A DNA stretch of 32,046 bases from Deltaproteobacteria bacterium (GTDB taxonomy: Bacteria; Desulfobacterota; Desulfobaccia; Desulfobaccales; 0-14-0-80-60-11): positions 1-32,046 of the forward strand of contig JAKAKP010000051.1 of NCBI GenBank assembly GCA_021813445.1. Reading direction: 5' to 3'. The translations under genes and the position numbers were made by a program. This document shows, in pieces, positions 1-9,108 of this stretch. Positions within the stretch are counted from its first letter, which is position 1, and every line of letters starts with the position of its first letter. The notes beneath the pieces are model-generated. The model had not been told where the DNA came from, searched no databases, and saw only the letters and a program-made list of their open reading frames with translations.

Positions 1-3000
1 CGCGAGGCCAAGATTACCCCGCCCGCAGGCGCACCGGTGGCCTTTGAGGTGCGCAACTCCAAGCAGGAAGTAGTCTTCACCACGGACGCCAAGCTCTCGG
101 CTTTCGGCACCGCGGCCGGGGATTTCAAGATAGAGCCTTTCTGGCCCCTGGGGACCTATGCCCTCACCTTCCAATTCGGCGGCAAACCCTCCAAGAAGGA
201 GGAGGCAAAGTCCCAGGACGAAGAATCGGCAGACACAGAGTCTGAGGACGAGGACAGCGGCAAGCCCCTCCGGGGGGAGCGGACCAAGGTGGAGTGCACT
301 TTCCAGGTGCAGGAGTTCAAACCGCCCCGGCACTTTGCCGAAGTCTCCTTCCAGCGCTTCACCCGGGCCGAGAAAGACCAGCCCCAGGGAGCCGCGCCCC
401 GGGAGTACGTGCGCATCATCATCAGCGGCTCCTATTATGCCGGCGGGCCGGTGAAAAACGGCCAGGTCAAGTGGAAGATTCATCAGACCAAAACCAGTTT
501 TCAGGTCCCTGGCCAGGAAAATTTCACCTTCGGCTGCACGGGTGAAGAGAAAGGGGAACTGCTGGAAGGCGGCCAGGGGGTCCTGGATCAAAAAGGCCGG
601 GTGGAAATAGAGTTCCCCCTGGATCGCCAGGTCCTCACCGGGCAGCAAGGTCTGCTGGTAGTGGCCACGGTTGTGGATTTTGACGGCCGGCCCGCCACCG
701 CCACTAAGACCCTGCAGGTGGAGCCCGACTATCTGGTGGGCATCAGCCTCCATCCGGACCGGACCAAGGCCAACCAGCTCCAGATCCTGCGGGTTCACCT
801 GGCCCGGCCGGACGGCAAGCTCGTTAAACAGGGCAAAATCCAGGTGGAGATCATGGAGCAGCGCTGGGGCTACGTAGCCAAGCGCAACGACCAAGGCGAC
901 GTCTTCTGGCAGGACCAGGAGGTCTGGCGCCGCAACCGCACCGCGGAACTGAACCTGGAAAATGGCCTGGCTACTTACCGGTTCGAGTTTGCCCACGGGG
1001 GCCGCTACCAGGTGGCCTTCGCCTACCAGGATGACAAGGGGCGCCGGTTTATTTCCTCCACCGCCTACGAGGTCTCGGGCAACGTCTTCTGGGACACCGA
1101 GCCCCAGAAGGGCCGGCCCTTCCCCGCCCTGGTCCTGGGCTCGGACCAGAAGGCCTACAAGCCGGGGCAGACGGCCCGCCTCACCATCAGCCCGCCCCGA
1201 AACGTGGCCTATTACCTGGTGACGGTGGAGCAAAACGGCGGCCCGCACCACCAGGTGCTGCCCGGCAAACAGGAGCTCCAGTCCCTGGAGCTGCCCATCA
1301 AAAAGCAATTTGCCCCCAACGTCAATGTCTCGGTGTTGGGCCTGACCCCCCGGGGGAATTTCCCGGTATTGCCCGGCCGCTATGACACCGAGGCCCCGGG
1401 ATTTGTCTGGGGCAATCTCAATCTGCCGGTGCGCCTGGAAGTGGACCCCTTGGTGGTGAAGATCAGCCCGGGGAAAAAGGACCTCAGAGCCGCCCCCGGC
1501 GCCAAGGTGGACCTGGATTTCCTGGTGCAGGCCCAGGACGGCAAGGGGGTGGAAGCGGAGCTGGCGGTGGCCGTGGTGGATGAGGCGGTCCTGGCCCTCA
1601 CCGCGTTCAAGACCCCGACCCTGGAACAACTGGTCCGCTTTGACCTGCCCCTGGCGGTCTATACCGGGGACCTGCGCACCCTGCTGGTGCACCAGACCCC
1701 CTTCTACCTGGCCCGGAGCGAGCCCCTCACCGGGGGCGACGGCATGAGCGAGACGGCCCTGTCCCAATTGCGCAAACGCTTCGAACCCGTGGCTTATTTC
1801 AACCCGTCACTGCACACCGATGCCGCGGGCAAGGCCGCAGTCTCCTTCACCCTGCCGGACAACATGACCACCTACCGCGTCTACGTGGTGGCCCTGGATA
1901 AGGGCAGCCGCTTCGCCAGTCCCGAGCGGCCCCTGGTGGCCACCAAGGACTTTTATATCGAGCCCGGCATGCCCGGCTTCTTTACCCAGGGAGACCGCTT
2001 CCAGTTCCAAGTGGCGGCCTTCAATAACAGCGCCAAGCCCGGCCCGGTGAACTTCACCGCCATCGGCGATGTGGGGCTGCCGCTGAAGGCCGTGGACCCC
2101 ACGGCCAATCTGCCGGCCAATGACAGCATCAAGCTGCGGGTGGCCGGGGAGGCCGCCAAGGCCGGACCTGCAACTGTCAGCTTCACCGGGAAATTCCAGA
2201 AGTGGACGGACGCGGTGGAACTGCCGGTGAAGGTCAACTCCGGCTATGTGCGGCAGACCACCGTGACTCTGGGGACTTTCGCCGGGGGCGGCACGCTCAA
2301 AGCCCCCCTCCCCTCCTATCTGACCCATACCCGCGGCCAGGAGGTGAATCCCCAGGAGGTCAGAGCCCTGCTGACTTTGGCGGGGTCGCCCTTCTTCAAG
2401 ATGTCCCGGGCCATCCAGTACCTGCTGCACTATCCCTACGGCTGCGTGGAGCAGACCAGCTCCGGGGTGTTGGCCCTGGCCAGCCTGCGGGGTCTGGTTA
2501 AGGACGGCCTGGTCTCCGGGGTGTCCCTGGAGGACGTGGACAAGTATCTGTCCCGGGGGGTCTCCCGCCTCCTGAACATGCAGGTCGGCGGCGGCGGCTT
2601 TTCCTACTGGCCGGGCCAGCCGGAAGCGCACCCCTGGGGCAGCGTCTACGCCATTTCCGCTCTCAAGGAGGCCCAAATCCAGGGTCTGGAAGTATCGGAG
2701 AAGGCCCTGAGCGATGCAGTCAATTATTTGCGGAACGTCCTCTACAAAGAGCGGCTCTCCCCCTCCTTTGAGGGTTTCACCATTTATCTGCTGGCCCTCA
2801 ACAAGAACCTGGACAGGAGCGCTTATAACAAGGTGGCGGGCGACTACCAGCGTTTCCCCCGGGAAGCCAAGCTACTGACGCTCCTGGCCGCACATGAGGC
2901 GAAGTTCAGATCCACCAAGGACCTGGCGGCGATGTTGAAGCCGCTGCTGGAAGGCAAGCCGGAAGCGGATTATGCCCAGGACGAATTCCTGGCCCGCTAC

Positions 3001-3840
3001 CGGGCCCCGGCCCTGGCGCTCATGGCCGGGGACGCCATCATGCCGGAGAGCCCTTTGACCGGGCAAACCGCGGCGGCCCTGTTGGGCGGTCTGGATCGGC
3101 AAGGCATCTGGACCTCTACCAGCGACACGGGTTGGGCGCTGCTGGCCCTGGGCCAGCACTTCAAAAGGGCCAAGTTCGGCGGCGCCCCCGGGAAGATCAA
3201 AGTGAGCCAGCCCGGCGGCTCCACCTATGAACTGACCCTGGACCCGGCGCGCCCACAGACGGTGACCCTGGACGCGGCCGCGCTGCTGAAAAATCCGGCA
3301 ACCCGGCTCAGCGGCGAGAAAGGCCGCACCTGGCTCTACCAACTGGAACTCACCTACCCGCGCCTGGACCTGGCCCCCACCGGCGCGTCCCAGGGCTTCA
3401 AGGTGACCCGGACCATCGCCAACACCGACGGCTCCCAGGAGATCAAGGTGGGCGATATCGTCAAGGTGACGGTGCAACTGGAGCCCACGGCCCGGAGCAC
3501 CCGCTACGTGGTGATCGACGATCCCCTGCCCGCAGGCCTGGTGGCGGTGAACCCGGTGTTCAAGACGGAGGAGGCGACGCCCGATGCCGAGGACCGGTTC
3601 GACTACTTCTCCCCGGAGGGCCTGATGCGCTTCCGGCCCAACCACCTGGAGATGCGGGAGGACCGGGTCCTGGCCTTCCGGGATTGGGTCTACCACGGCC
3701 CCCAGGTGTTCGAATACTACGCCCGGGCGGTGTGCGAAGGTACCTTTGTCCACCCCGCCACCAAGGTGTCGGCCATGTACGCGCCGTTGGTGTTCGGCTG
3801 CACGCCTAAGGGCGAAATTACTATCAAGGGCCGTCCTTGA
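1..3840 (+). CDS. Bacterial alpha-2-macroglobulin family protein (5' end outside window)
   Basis: The reading frame is open from base 1, so this is the C-terminal part (1279 codons) of a larger protein; the GTG at 37 is only an internal codon. Bacterial alpha-2-macroglobulins are periplasmic, membrane-anchored proteinase traps. Visible here are beta-rich macroglobulin domains, an A2M-domain stretch around LPDNMTTYRVYVVALD, and the thioester motif YGCVEQ with Cys at codon 803 counted from base 37. An alpha-helical thioester domain follows (to about codon 1090), then a C-terminal receptor-binding-like beta domain. An acidic, low-complexity insert lies near codons 50-75. The usual partner gene pbpC follows downstream, though here with an insertion between them. 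The thioester Cys indicates the trapping type rather than the thioester-less type. Family assignment is firm; the protease target is unknown. Confidence 0.93.
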   Translation, partial: REAKITPPAGAPVAFEVRNSKQEVVFTTDAKLSAFGTAAGDFKIEPFWPLGTYALTFQFGGKPSKKEEAKSQDEESADTESEDEDSGKPLRGERTKVECTFQVQEFKPPRHFAEVSFQRFTRAEKDQPQGAAPREYVRIIISGSYYAGGPVKNGQVKWKIHQTKTSFQVPGQENFTFGCTGEEKGELLEGGQGVLDQKGRVEIEFPLDRQVLTGQQGLLVVATVVDFDGRPATATKTLQVEPDYLVGISLHPDRTKANQLQILRVHLARPDGKLVKQGKIQVEIMEQRWGYVAKRNDQGDVFWQDQEVWRRNRTAELNLENGLATYRFEFAHGGRYQVAFAYQDDKGRRFISSTAYEVSGNVFWDTEPQKGRPFPALVLGSDQKAYKPGQTARLTISPPRNVAYYLVTVEQNGGPHHQVLPGKQELQSLELPIKKQFAPNVNVSVLGLTPRGNFPVLPGRYDTEAPGFVWGNLNLPVRLEVDPLVVKISPGKKDLRAAPGAKVDLDFLVQAQDGKGVEAELAVAVVDEAVLALTAFKTPTLEQLVRFDLPLAVYTGDLRTLLVHQTPFYLARSEPLTGGDGMSETALSQLRKRFEPVAYFNPSLHTDAAGKAAVSFTLPDNMTTYRVYVVALDKGSRFASPERPLVATKDFYIEPGMPGFFTQGDRFQFQVAAFNNSAKPGPVNFTAIGDVGLPLKAVDPTANLPANDSIKLRVAGEAAKAGPATVSFTGKFQKWTDAVELPVKVNSGYVRQTTVTLGTFAGGGTLKAPLPSYLTHTRGQEVNPQEVRALLTLAGSPFFKMSRAIQYLLHYPYGCVEQTSSGVLALASLRGLVKDGLVSGVSLEDVDKYLSRGVSRLLNMQVGGGGFSYWPGQPEAHPWGSVYAISALKEAQIQGLEVSEKALSDAVNYLRNVLYKERLSPSFEGFTIYLLALNKNLDRSAYNKVAGDYQRFPREAKLLTLLAAHEAKFRSTKDLAAMLKPLLEGKPEADYAQDEFLARYRAPALALMAGDAIMPESPLTGQTAAALLGGLDRQGIWTSTSDTGWALLALGQHFKRAKFGGAPGKIKVSQPGGSTYELTLDPARPQTVTLDAAALLKNPATRLSGEKGRTWLYQLELTYPRLDLAPTGASQGFKVTRTIANTDGSQEIKVGDIVKVTVQLEPTARSTRYVVIDDPLPAGLVAVNPVFKTEEATPDAEDRFDYFSPEGLMRFRPNHLEMREDRVLAFRDWVYHGPQVFEYYARAVCEGTFVHPATKVSAMYAPLVFGCTPKGEITIKGRP

Positions 3841-3918
3841 TGATGGAGGCTAAAGCTGTCGAGCTGCCCTTAAAAGTTCAAGGTTCAATGTCCAAAGTTA
3901 AGGCACCTTGTTCGGTAA

Positions 3919-4042
3919 GTCTTACGCGCCCAAGGATGGTGCGTAAGACACACCCTACACCGGCAAGTTTTCTTAGTGGTGGCCCAGGCTTTCCAGCCTG
4001 GGCGCCCGGCGCGCCCGAAGAGGTGCGTGAAACACACCCTAC
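3919..4042. repeat. Intergenic palindromes and direct repeat after the A2M gene
   Basis: The 414-base gap 3841-4254 holds no credible gene. A 9-bp perfect inverted repeat sits at 3919-3927/3941-3949. A 9-bp stem with a TTCC loop sits at 3982-3990/3995-4003. A 21-base direct repeat occurs at 3938-3958 and 4022-4042, differing at two positions and ending in ACACACCCTAC in both. The 3982-4003 module recurs at 25398-25419 with compensated stem changes. None is followed by a T-run, so these look like interspersed repeats rather than terminators. Confidence 0.75.
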
Positions 4043-4095
4043 GGGGTCAATCATTATCCACATGCTCATATCTCATGGATGTGCTTAATATTTTT

Positions 4096-4209
4096 CCCTC
4101 TCCCCTCGGGGGAGAGGGTTAGGGTGAGGGGGGTGACTTGGACAAACAGCGGTAATCCGTCCAAAGACGCCACCCCCACCCCGGCCCTCCCCCCTCAAGG
4201 GGGAGGGAG
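4096..4209. repeat. Paired REP/BIME-like palindromic repeat
   Basis: A 10-bp perfect stem CCCTCTCCCC/GGGGAGAGGG (4096-4105/4109-4118) is followed by TTAGGGTGAGGGGGGT. After about 50 bases a mirrored unit follows, CACCCCCACCCC plus a CCCTCCCC/GGGGAGGG stem near 4185-4208. The two units are arranged tail to tail, as in bacterial interspersed mosaic elements. A diverged relative lies at about 30727-30797. No function is visible beyond possible transcript folding downstream of the A2M gene. Confidence 0.7.
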
Positions 4210-4254
4210 AAAAGACCGCGTTGCTAATGCAAGATATTTACTGGACACAACACT

Positions 4255-4794
4255 ATGTCGGACCAACAAATAGGCAAGAGAGGGGAGGAGCGGATTTATT
4301 TAGCTCATTTTACCGAAGCTTATCGACTTGCTACTGGAAAAAACCTTCTCGTCGGAGATGGTCCCGACTCTCCAGATTTTATTGGTGTTAGGGAAACAGG
4401 GGAGGAAATTGCGGTCGAATTAACCTGTATCATGAGAAACCCTGCATCAGCCCAGGCTGCTGAAATCCTTTGGCGACAGGAATATATGGATGCTGATGAA
4501 GCGCTGGAATTGATTTACCATACTATTGAGATAAAAGAAGAAAAACGAGTTAAAGATTATGGTATCTGGGCAGATAAAACAATATTGGTTATTAATCTAG
4601 TAGAATGTCCATTGTCATCATTACTCCCTGACTTAAACACCTTGCAAGGCGATTTTAATTTTCATGGGTTTGTTAAAGTATGGCTCGCTGATCATTCAGA
4701 TGACGCTTATAGTGATATTGAGTTATCTGGACTCTCACCCTTAGAAATTTGGGGATATTATCCGCGACCACCGGGACAAAAACCATATGGTTAG
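4255..4794 (+). CDS. Hypothetical protein, AT-rich, possible PD-(D/E)XK-like fold
   Basis: This is a 179-residue protein I do not recognise. Base and codon use is clearly more AT-rich than in the flanking GC-rich genes, with many A/T-ending codons, which suggests horizontal acquisition. There is no signal peptide or membrane segment, so it should be cytoplasmic. An N-terminal helix with E11/E12 is followed by SPDFIG (D41) and then a strand ending IAVELT (E55). That spacing recalls PD-(D/E)XK nuclease-like folds, but the usual Lys of the ExK motif is replaced by Thr57, so this is only a hint. Later hydrophobic strands (ILVINL, FVKVWLAD) fit an alpha/beta fold. The ATG has no convincing Shine-Dalgarno. 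The stop overlaps the pbpC start by 8 nt, so the two may be translationally coupled. It breaks up the normally adjacent A2M/pbpC pair. Confidence 0.7.
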   Translation: MSDQQIGKRGEERIYLAHFTEAYRLATGKNLLVGDGPDSPDFIGVRETGEEIAVELTCIMRNPASAQAAEILWRQEYMDADEALELIYHTIEIKEEKRVKDYGIWADKTILVINLVECPLSSLLPDLNTLQGDFNFHGFVKVWLADHSDDAYSDIELSGLSPLEIWGYYPRPPGQKPYG

Positions 4795-7150
4795 ATACAT
4801 TACTAAACGTTCTCTGTTAGTGATGACTCTCGGAGCGATTTTGGCCGCGGGGGTGATAGTGCTGCTGCGCCTCTCCCCGGTGGATCTGGCGGCGTTATCC
4901 CCCAGCTCTGGCCCCCTGGTGCTGGACCGCCAGGACCGCGTCCTCTTTCTGGGCCTGGCGCCTGACGGCAGCCGGGGGGTGAAGCTGCCGCCCGGGCCCC
5001 TGCCGCCTTTGGTGACCGCGGCCTTCGTGGCCGCGGAAGACCAGCGGTTCTGGCAGCACCCCGGGGTCGACCCGGTGGCCGTGGTGCGGGCCGCGCTCAG
5101 CAATCTGCGGGCCGGCAGGGTGGTGTCCGGCGCCTCCACCATCACCCAGCAACTGGCCCGCCTCACCTATCCCGGACCCCGCACCTGGTCCCGCAAGGTG
5201 GTGGAGATGTGCCGGAGCCTGCGCCTCGAGGCGGCCCTGAAAAAAGAGGAAATTCTGCGGCTCTATCTGGACCGGGTGCCCCAGGGGAACAACCTGACCG
5301 GGGTGGAGACCGCGGCCCTGGCTTATTTCGGCCGGAGCGCAGCCAACCTCTCGCCGTCCGAAGCCGCAATGTTGGCCTCCCTGGCCAAGGCCCCGGGCCG
5401 GCTCAATCCTTTGGGACGCCACAAAAAGAGGCTGCTGGCCCGCCGGGATTGGGTCCTGAGCCGCATGGCCGCCTTGGGTTTCCTGAGCGAGCAGGAAATG
5501 AAAACCGCCCAGGGAGAACCTATACGCTTGTCCGGGGTGGCGGGCCACCGCCCCGGCTTTCCCTTCCTGGCCCCCCACTTCGTGAACCTGGTGCTGGCCG
5601 CCGGGGCCAAGGGGAAAGAAGTGGGCACGGTCCGCACCACCTTAAACCTCACCCTGCAGCGGCAGGTGGAGCAGATTCTGCTGTCCCAGGCCGGGCGGCT
5701 CCGGGCCGGCGGCGCCCGCCAGGCCGCGGCGGTGATCCTGGACAACCGGGGGCCGGAGGTCCTGGCCCTGGCGGGGTCGCTGCGCTATGGCCCCAAAGAC
5801 GGCGGCTACAATAACGGGGCCGCGGCCTGGCGTTCCCCGGGTTCGGCCTTGAAGCCGTTCCTCTATGCCCTGGCCCTGGACCGGGGCTTCACCTCCGCCT
5901 CCATCATCGAGGATACGGAGCGGCGCTACCGCATCCCCGGGGGCGAGTTCTTTCCGGCCAACTTCGACCGGGTGGCCAACGGCCCCGTCTCCTTCCGGGA
6001 GGCCCTGGGCAACTCCCTGAACCTGGCGGCGGTGCGCCTCCTCAACCTGGTGGGGCAGGAGCGCTATTATGAAACCCTGAACCGCCTGCACCTCATCAAC
6101 CGCCAGGACCGGGGGCCGGAATATTACGGCCTGGGCCTGGTGGTAGGCAACCCGGAAGTGAGCCTCCTGCAAATGGCCACGGCTTACACCTGTCTGGCCA
6201 ACGGCGGCATTTACCGGCCCTTGCGCCTGCGCCTGGACCAACCTTCAGGAGAGGAAACTGCGGTCTTCTCCGAGCAGGCCGCGTTCATCGTCAGCGATAT
6301 TCTGGCCGATCCCCTGGCCCGGTCCCGGGCCTTCGGCGGCGCGCCGTCCATGAACCCGCCCTTTCACCTGTCCATAAAGACCGGGACCAGCACCCGCTAC
6401 CGGGATTGCTGGTCCGCGGCCTACTGCCCTCGGTACACCATAGCCGTCTGGGTGGGAAACTTTGACGGCCGCCCCACCGCCCAGCAAAGCGGGGCCACGG
6501 TCGCGGCCCCCATCATGGCGGACCTGGCCGCGGTCCTGTTTGCGGCCGCGCCGCCCGAGCCCTGCCTCCGGCCGGAAGGCGTCAGCCGCGTCCCGGTCTG
6601 CGCCTTTTCCGGGATGCGCCCCGGCCCCGGCTGCCTTTTCCAGGTGGAGGAATTTTTTGTAAGCGGGACGGAACCTGAGCGGGAATGTACTTACCACCGG
6701 CCCCATTCGCCCTGGCACCGGCTGGATACCGCCTATGCCGGCTGGCTCCAGGAGCGTTACGAAAAAGGGACGGAGGGCAGATTCCGCCTGGCGGGGTTCG
6801 ACCCGAACCTGAGCCGGGTGTTCCGGCCGGAAAGCTCGAGCCCCCGCCCCACCTCCACTCGGACCCCTCCGGTTATACCTGATCCCCGGGGAGGGAGCCG
6901 GATCAATATCGTTTACCCGCTGGCGGGCGACAGCTTCCTGCTGGCCCCCCGGGACGAGGGGGTGGAAGTGACCTTAAAGGCCCTGTGCCGCAACCGCATG
7001 CGCCAGGTGAGCTGGTTTGTGGACGGCCGGGAGGTGGGGACCGTGGGCCCGCCCTACCGCCTGACGGTGACCCTGGCCCGGGGCCGGCACCACCTCACCG
7101 CTCTGGGCCCCGACGGCCTGGGCGACTCCGTGGAGGTGTCGGTGCAATAA
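4787..7150 (+). CDS. pbpC: Penicillin-binding protein 1C (bifunctional glycosyltransferase/transpeptidase)
   Basis: A 787-residue class A penicillin-binding protein that would polymerise and may crosslink peptidoglycan on the periplasmic face of the inner membrane. One N-terminal membrane anchor (about residues 9-27) is followed by a GT51 glycosyltransferase domain with the catalytic motif AAEDQRFWQHPGVD (Glu84) and SGASTITQQL. The transpeptidase domain has SALK (Ser353, Lys356), SLN (Ser410-Asn412) and KTGT (Lys531). A C-terminal beta domain (about 695-787) matches the BiPBP_C domain typical of PBP1C. Length matches the family. It normally sits directly after the A2M gene, and the two are thought to act together in envelope repair and defence. 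The first dozen codons are AT-rich like the preceding inserted gene, and composition changes to GC-rich near 4835. Confidence 0.95.
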   Translation: MVRYITKRSLLVMTLGAILAAGVIVLLRLSPVDLAALSPSSGPLVLDRQDRVLFLGLAPDGSRGVKLPPGPLPPLVTAAFVAAEDQRFWQHPGVDPVAVVRAALSNLRAGRVVSGASTITQQLARLTYPGPRTWSRKVVEMCRSLRLEAALKKEEILRLYLDRVPQGNNLTGVETAALAYFGRSAANLSPSEAAMLASLAKAPGRLNPLGRHKKRLLARRDWVLSRMAALGFLSEQEMKTAQGEPIRLSGVAGHRPGFPFLAPHFVNLVLAAGAKGKEVGTVRTTLNLTLQRQVEQILLSQAGRLRAGGARQAAAVILDNRGPEVLALAGSLRYGPKDGGYNNGAAAWRSPGSALKPFLYALALDRGFTSASIIEDTERRYRIPGGEFFPANFDRVANGPVSFREALGNSLNLAAVRLLNLVGQERYYETLNRLHLINRQDRGPEYYGLGLVVGNPEVSLLQMATAYTCLANGGIYRPLRLRLDQPSGEETAVFSEQAAFIVSDILADPLARSRAFGGAPSMNPPFHLSIKTGTSTRYRDCWSAAYCPRYTIAVWVGNFDGRPTAQQSGATVAAPIMADLAAVLFAAAPPEPCLRPEGVSRVPVCAFSGMRPGPGCLFQVEEFFVSGTEPERECTYHRPHSPWHRLDTAYAGWLQERYEKGTEGRFRLAGFDPNLSRVFRPESSSPRPTSTRTPPVIPDPRGGSRINIVYPLAGDSFLLAPRDEGVEVTLKALCRNRMRQVSWFVDGREVGTVGPPYRLTVTLARGRHHLTALGPDGLGDSVEVSVQ

Positions 7151-7201
7151 GCTGCAGAGAACCGGAATCCGTAATTAATCTCATGCGACTGGAGGTGGAA
7201 T

Positions 7202-8332
7202 ATGTTCGGCCGCAGTTTCAAGCTGTTTAATCTATTCGGTTTTGAAGTGAGCATTGATCTGAGTTGGCTGATCATTGCCGTCCTGGTATCCTGGTCCCTG
7301 GCCGCGGGTTTGTTTCCCTACCTCTACCATGGACTCACCCCCCAGACCTATTGGGTAATGGGTATCGTGGGAGCTGTGGGCCTGTTTCTCTCCGTGATTT
7401 TTCATGAGTTCTGCCATTCCGTGGTGGCCCGGCGTTTAGGCCTGCCCATGAAGGGCATCACCCTCTTTATTTTCGGGGGCGTAGCCGAGATGGGAGATGA
7501 ACCGCCCAGCGCCAAAGTGGAATTTTTGATGGCCATTGCCGGGCCTTTATCGAGCTTTGGCTTAGCCGCCATATTTTATTTGATTTATGGACAGGGCAAA
7601 GCCGCAGGGTGGCCCTTGCCGGTCTATGGCGTTATCCGCTATCTGTCCTATATCAACGTACTTTTGGCGGTCTTCAATCTCCTGCCGGCCTTCCCCCTGG
7701 ACGGCGGCCGGGTCCTCAGGTCGATTCTCTGGGGGGCCTGGAATGATCTGCGCCGGGCGACCCGGGTTTCGGCGATGATCGGCTCCGGGTTCGGAGTCCT
7801 CCTCATCGTCATGGGCGTCTTGCAGTTTATCGGCGGCGAGTTTATTGCCGGTTTGTGGTGGTTTTTGATCGGCATGTTTATCCGGGGCGCGGCCCAGATG
7901 TCCTACCAGCAGGTGCTGATGCGCAATGCCTTGCAGGGCGAACCGGTGCGGCGCTTCATGAACCCCCACCCCATCACCGCACCCGCGTCCATCACCGTGG
8001 AACACCTGGTGGAAGACTACATCTATAAATATCATTTCAAAATGTTTCCGGTGCTGGATGACGACAAACTTGTGGGTTTCATCACCACCCGCCAGGTGAA
8101 GGAGGTGCCCCGGGAGCAATGGAGCCAGGTCACCATCGGTGAGGTGGCCAGCAGCGGTTCCCACGAAAATACCATCTCCCCCGGGGTCGATGCCGTGGCG
8201 GCCCTGGCCTTGATGCATAAGACCGGCAACAGCCGGCTTCTGGTGGTGGAGGGCAACCACTTGGTGGGCATCTTGACTCTAAAAGATTTAATGAAATTCT
8301 TATCCCTGAAGGTGGAATTGGAGCAAGAGTAA
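7202..8332 (+). CDS. Site-2-type membrane zinc metalloprotease (M50) with C-terminal CBS pair
   Basis: A 376-residue intramembrane protease. The zinc motif HEFCH (His68-Glu69-His72) lies in one hydrophobic segment, and the third ligand region NLLPAFPLDGG (Asp167) in another, the standard S2P layout. About six membrane segments occupy residues 15-235. A tandem CBS pair (about 243-376) follows and would bind an adenine nucleotide or similar ligand to control activity. This is the S2P-CBS subgroup found in many bacteria and archaea. The substrate, usually an anti-sigma factor or other membrane protein, cannot be read from the window, and no anti-sigma gene is adjacent. The ATG is preceded by GGAGGTGG at about 7191-7198, a strong ribosome site that fixes the start. 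Confidence 0.93.
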   Translation: MFGRSFKLFNLFGFEVSIDLSWLIIAVLVSWSLAAGLFPYLYHGLTPQTYWVMGIVGAVGLFLSVIFHEFCHSVVARRLGLPMKGITLFIFGGVAEMGDEPPSAKVEFLMAIAGPLSSFGLAAIFYLIYGQGKAAGWPLPVYGVIRYLSYINVLLAVFNLLPAFPLDGGRVLRSILWGAWNDLRRATRVSAMIGSGFGVLLIVMGVLQFIGGEFIAGLWWFLIGMFIRGAAQMSYQQVLMRNALQGEPVRRFMNPHPITAPASITVEHLVEDYIYKYHFKMFPVLDDDKLVGFITTRQVKEVPREQWSQVTIGEVASSGSHENTISPGVDAVAALALMHKTGNSRLLVVEGNHLVGILTLKDLMKFLSLKVELEQE

Positions 8333-8463
8333 CGGGCTGAAGGGGGGCACAGGGCCCTTGCCGCCCCTGAACAAGGCTTGCGTTGGCGGGAATTAACTCT
8401 TAAGATCAGGAGGACTAAAAGGAGAGCAAAGGGAAGCATAGTTGTCGAGTCAGGAGATCCTGT

Positions 8464-9090
8464 ATGGCGCATGACGATAAACAGCGTACCGGCAAACAGG
8501 TCTGGCAGCGGCTAATTGACGGGAATATGCGGTTTGTTCAGGGGTTGTTCCAGGGGCGCAATTTACTGGACTTGAGACGGACGCTCACCCAGGGCCAGCA
8601 GCCTGAAGCCGCGGTGTTGTGTTGTTCCGATTCCCGGGTGCCCGCGGAAATCATCTTTGACCAGAGTTTGGGGGATTTGTTTGTGGTGCGCACCGCCGGC
8701 CTGGTGCTGGACCCCACCAGCATCGGCAGCCTGGAATACGCGGTGGCCCATCTGCACGTGCCCCTGCTGGTGATCAAGGGACATGAAGGTTGCGGCGCGG
8801 TCACGGCTGCGGTCAACCATCCCGAAACCGATGAAGGTCATATCAGCGCCATTGTCAAGCAGATCGCCCCGGCTGCCGCCAAGGCCCGGGCCACGGGGAA
8901 AAGCGGCGCCGCCCTGGTGGAGGAGGCCACCTGCCACCACCTCAAATATCTCAAAAAAGCCTTGTGCGAGAAGAGCCGGATCATTAGCGAGGCATTGGAT
9001 CAGGAACGCTTGGATCTGGTGGTGGCCAAATATGAACTAAAGAGCGGCAGGGTGCTCCTCCTGAAAGCCACCTTTTTTGAATCATTTTGA
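8464..9090 (+). CDS. Beta-class carbonic anhydrase
   Basis: A 208-residue cytoplasmic enzyme interconverting CO2 and bicarbonate. Zinc ligands and the catalytic dyad are all visible: CSDSR (Cys54, Asp56, Arg58) and GHEGCGAV (His107, Cys110). The segment LGDLFVVRTAG and the length are typical of the beta class. There is no signal peptide. The start ATG has AGGAGA seven bases upstream. It lies 131 bp after the protease gene on the same strand and converges with the PEP-synthase-like gene, whose stop is 18 bp away. A role in bicarbonate supply or pH balance is inferred from the family; nothing in the sequence shows specific regulation. Confidence 0.95.
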   Translation: MAHDDKQRTGKQVWQRLIDGNMRFVQGLFQGRNLLDLRRTLTQGQQPEAAVLCCSDSRVPAEIIFDQSLGDLFVVRTAGLVLDPTSIGSLEYAVAHLHVPLLVIKGHEGCGAVTAAVNHPETDEGHISAIVKQIAPAAAKARATGKSGAALVEEATCHHLKYLKKALCEKSRIISEALDQERLDLVVAKYELKSGRVLLLKATFFESF

Positions 9091-9108
9091 GGGGCGGGCG
9101 GCAGGCTG

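Noticed and set aside
1807-2676. Long minus-strand open frames inside the A2M gene (also 2872-3753)
   Set aside because: They mirror GC-rich codons of the plus-strand gene, lack domains and have His/Gln/Gly-rich shadow composition.
3837-4088. Small plus-strand frame following the A2M gene (also 4079-4273)
   Set aside because: They are composed of the translated palindromic repeats, with no ribosome site and no conserved features.
3841-4254. Possible CRISPR array or attachment site
   Set aside because: The repeats are few, unevenly spaced and palindromic with different cores; there are no regular spacers and no cas genes or tRNA nearby.
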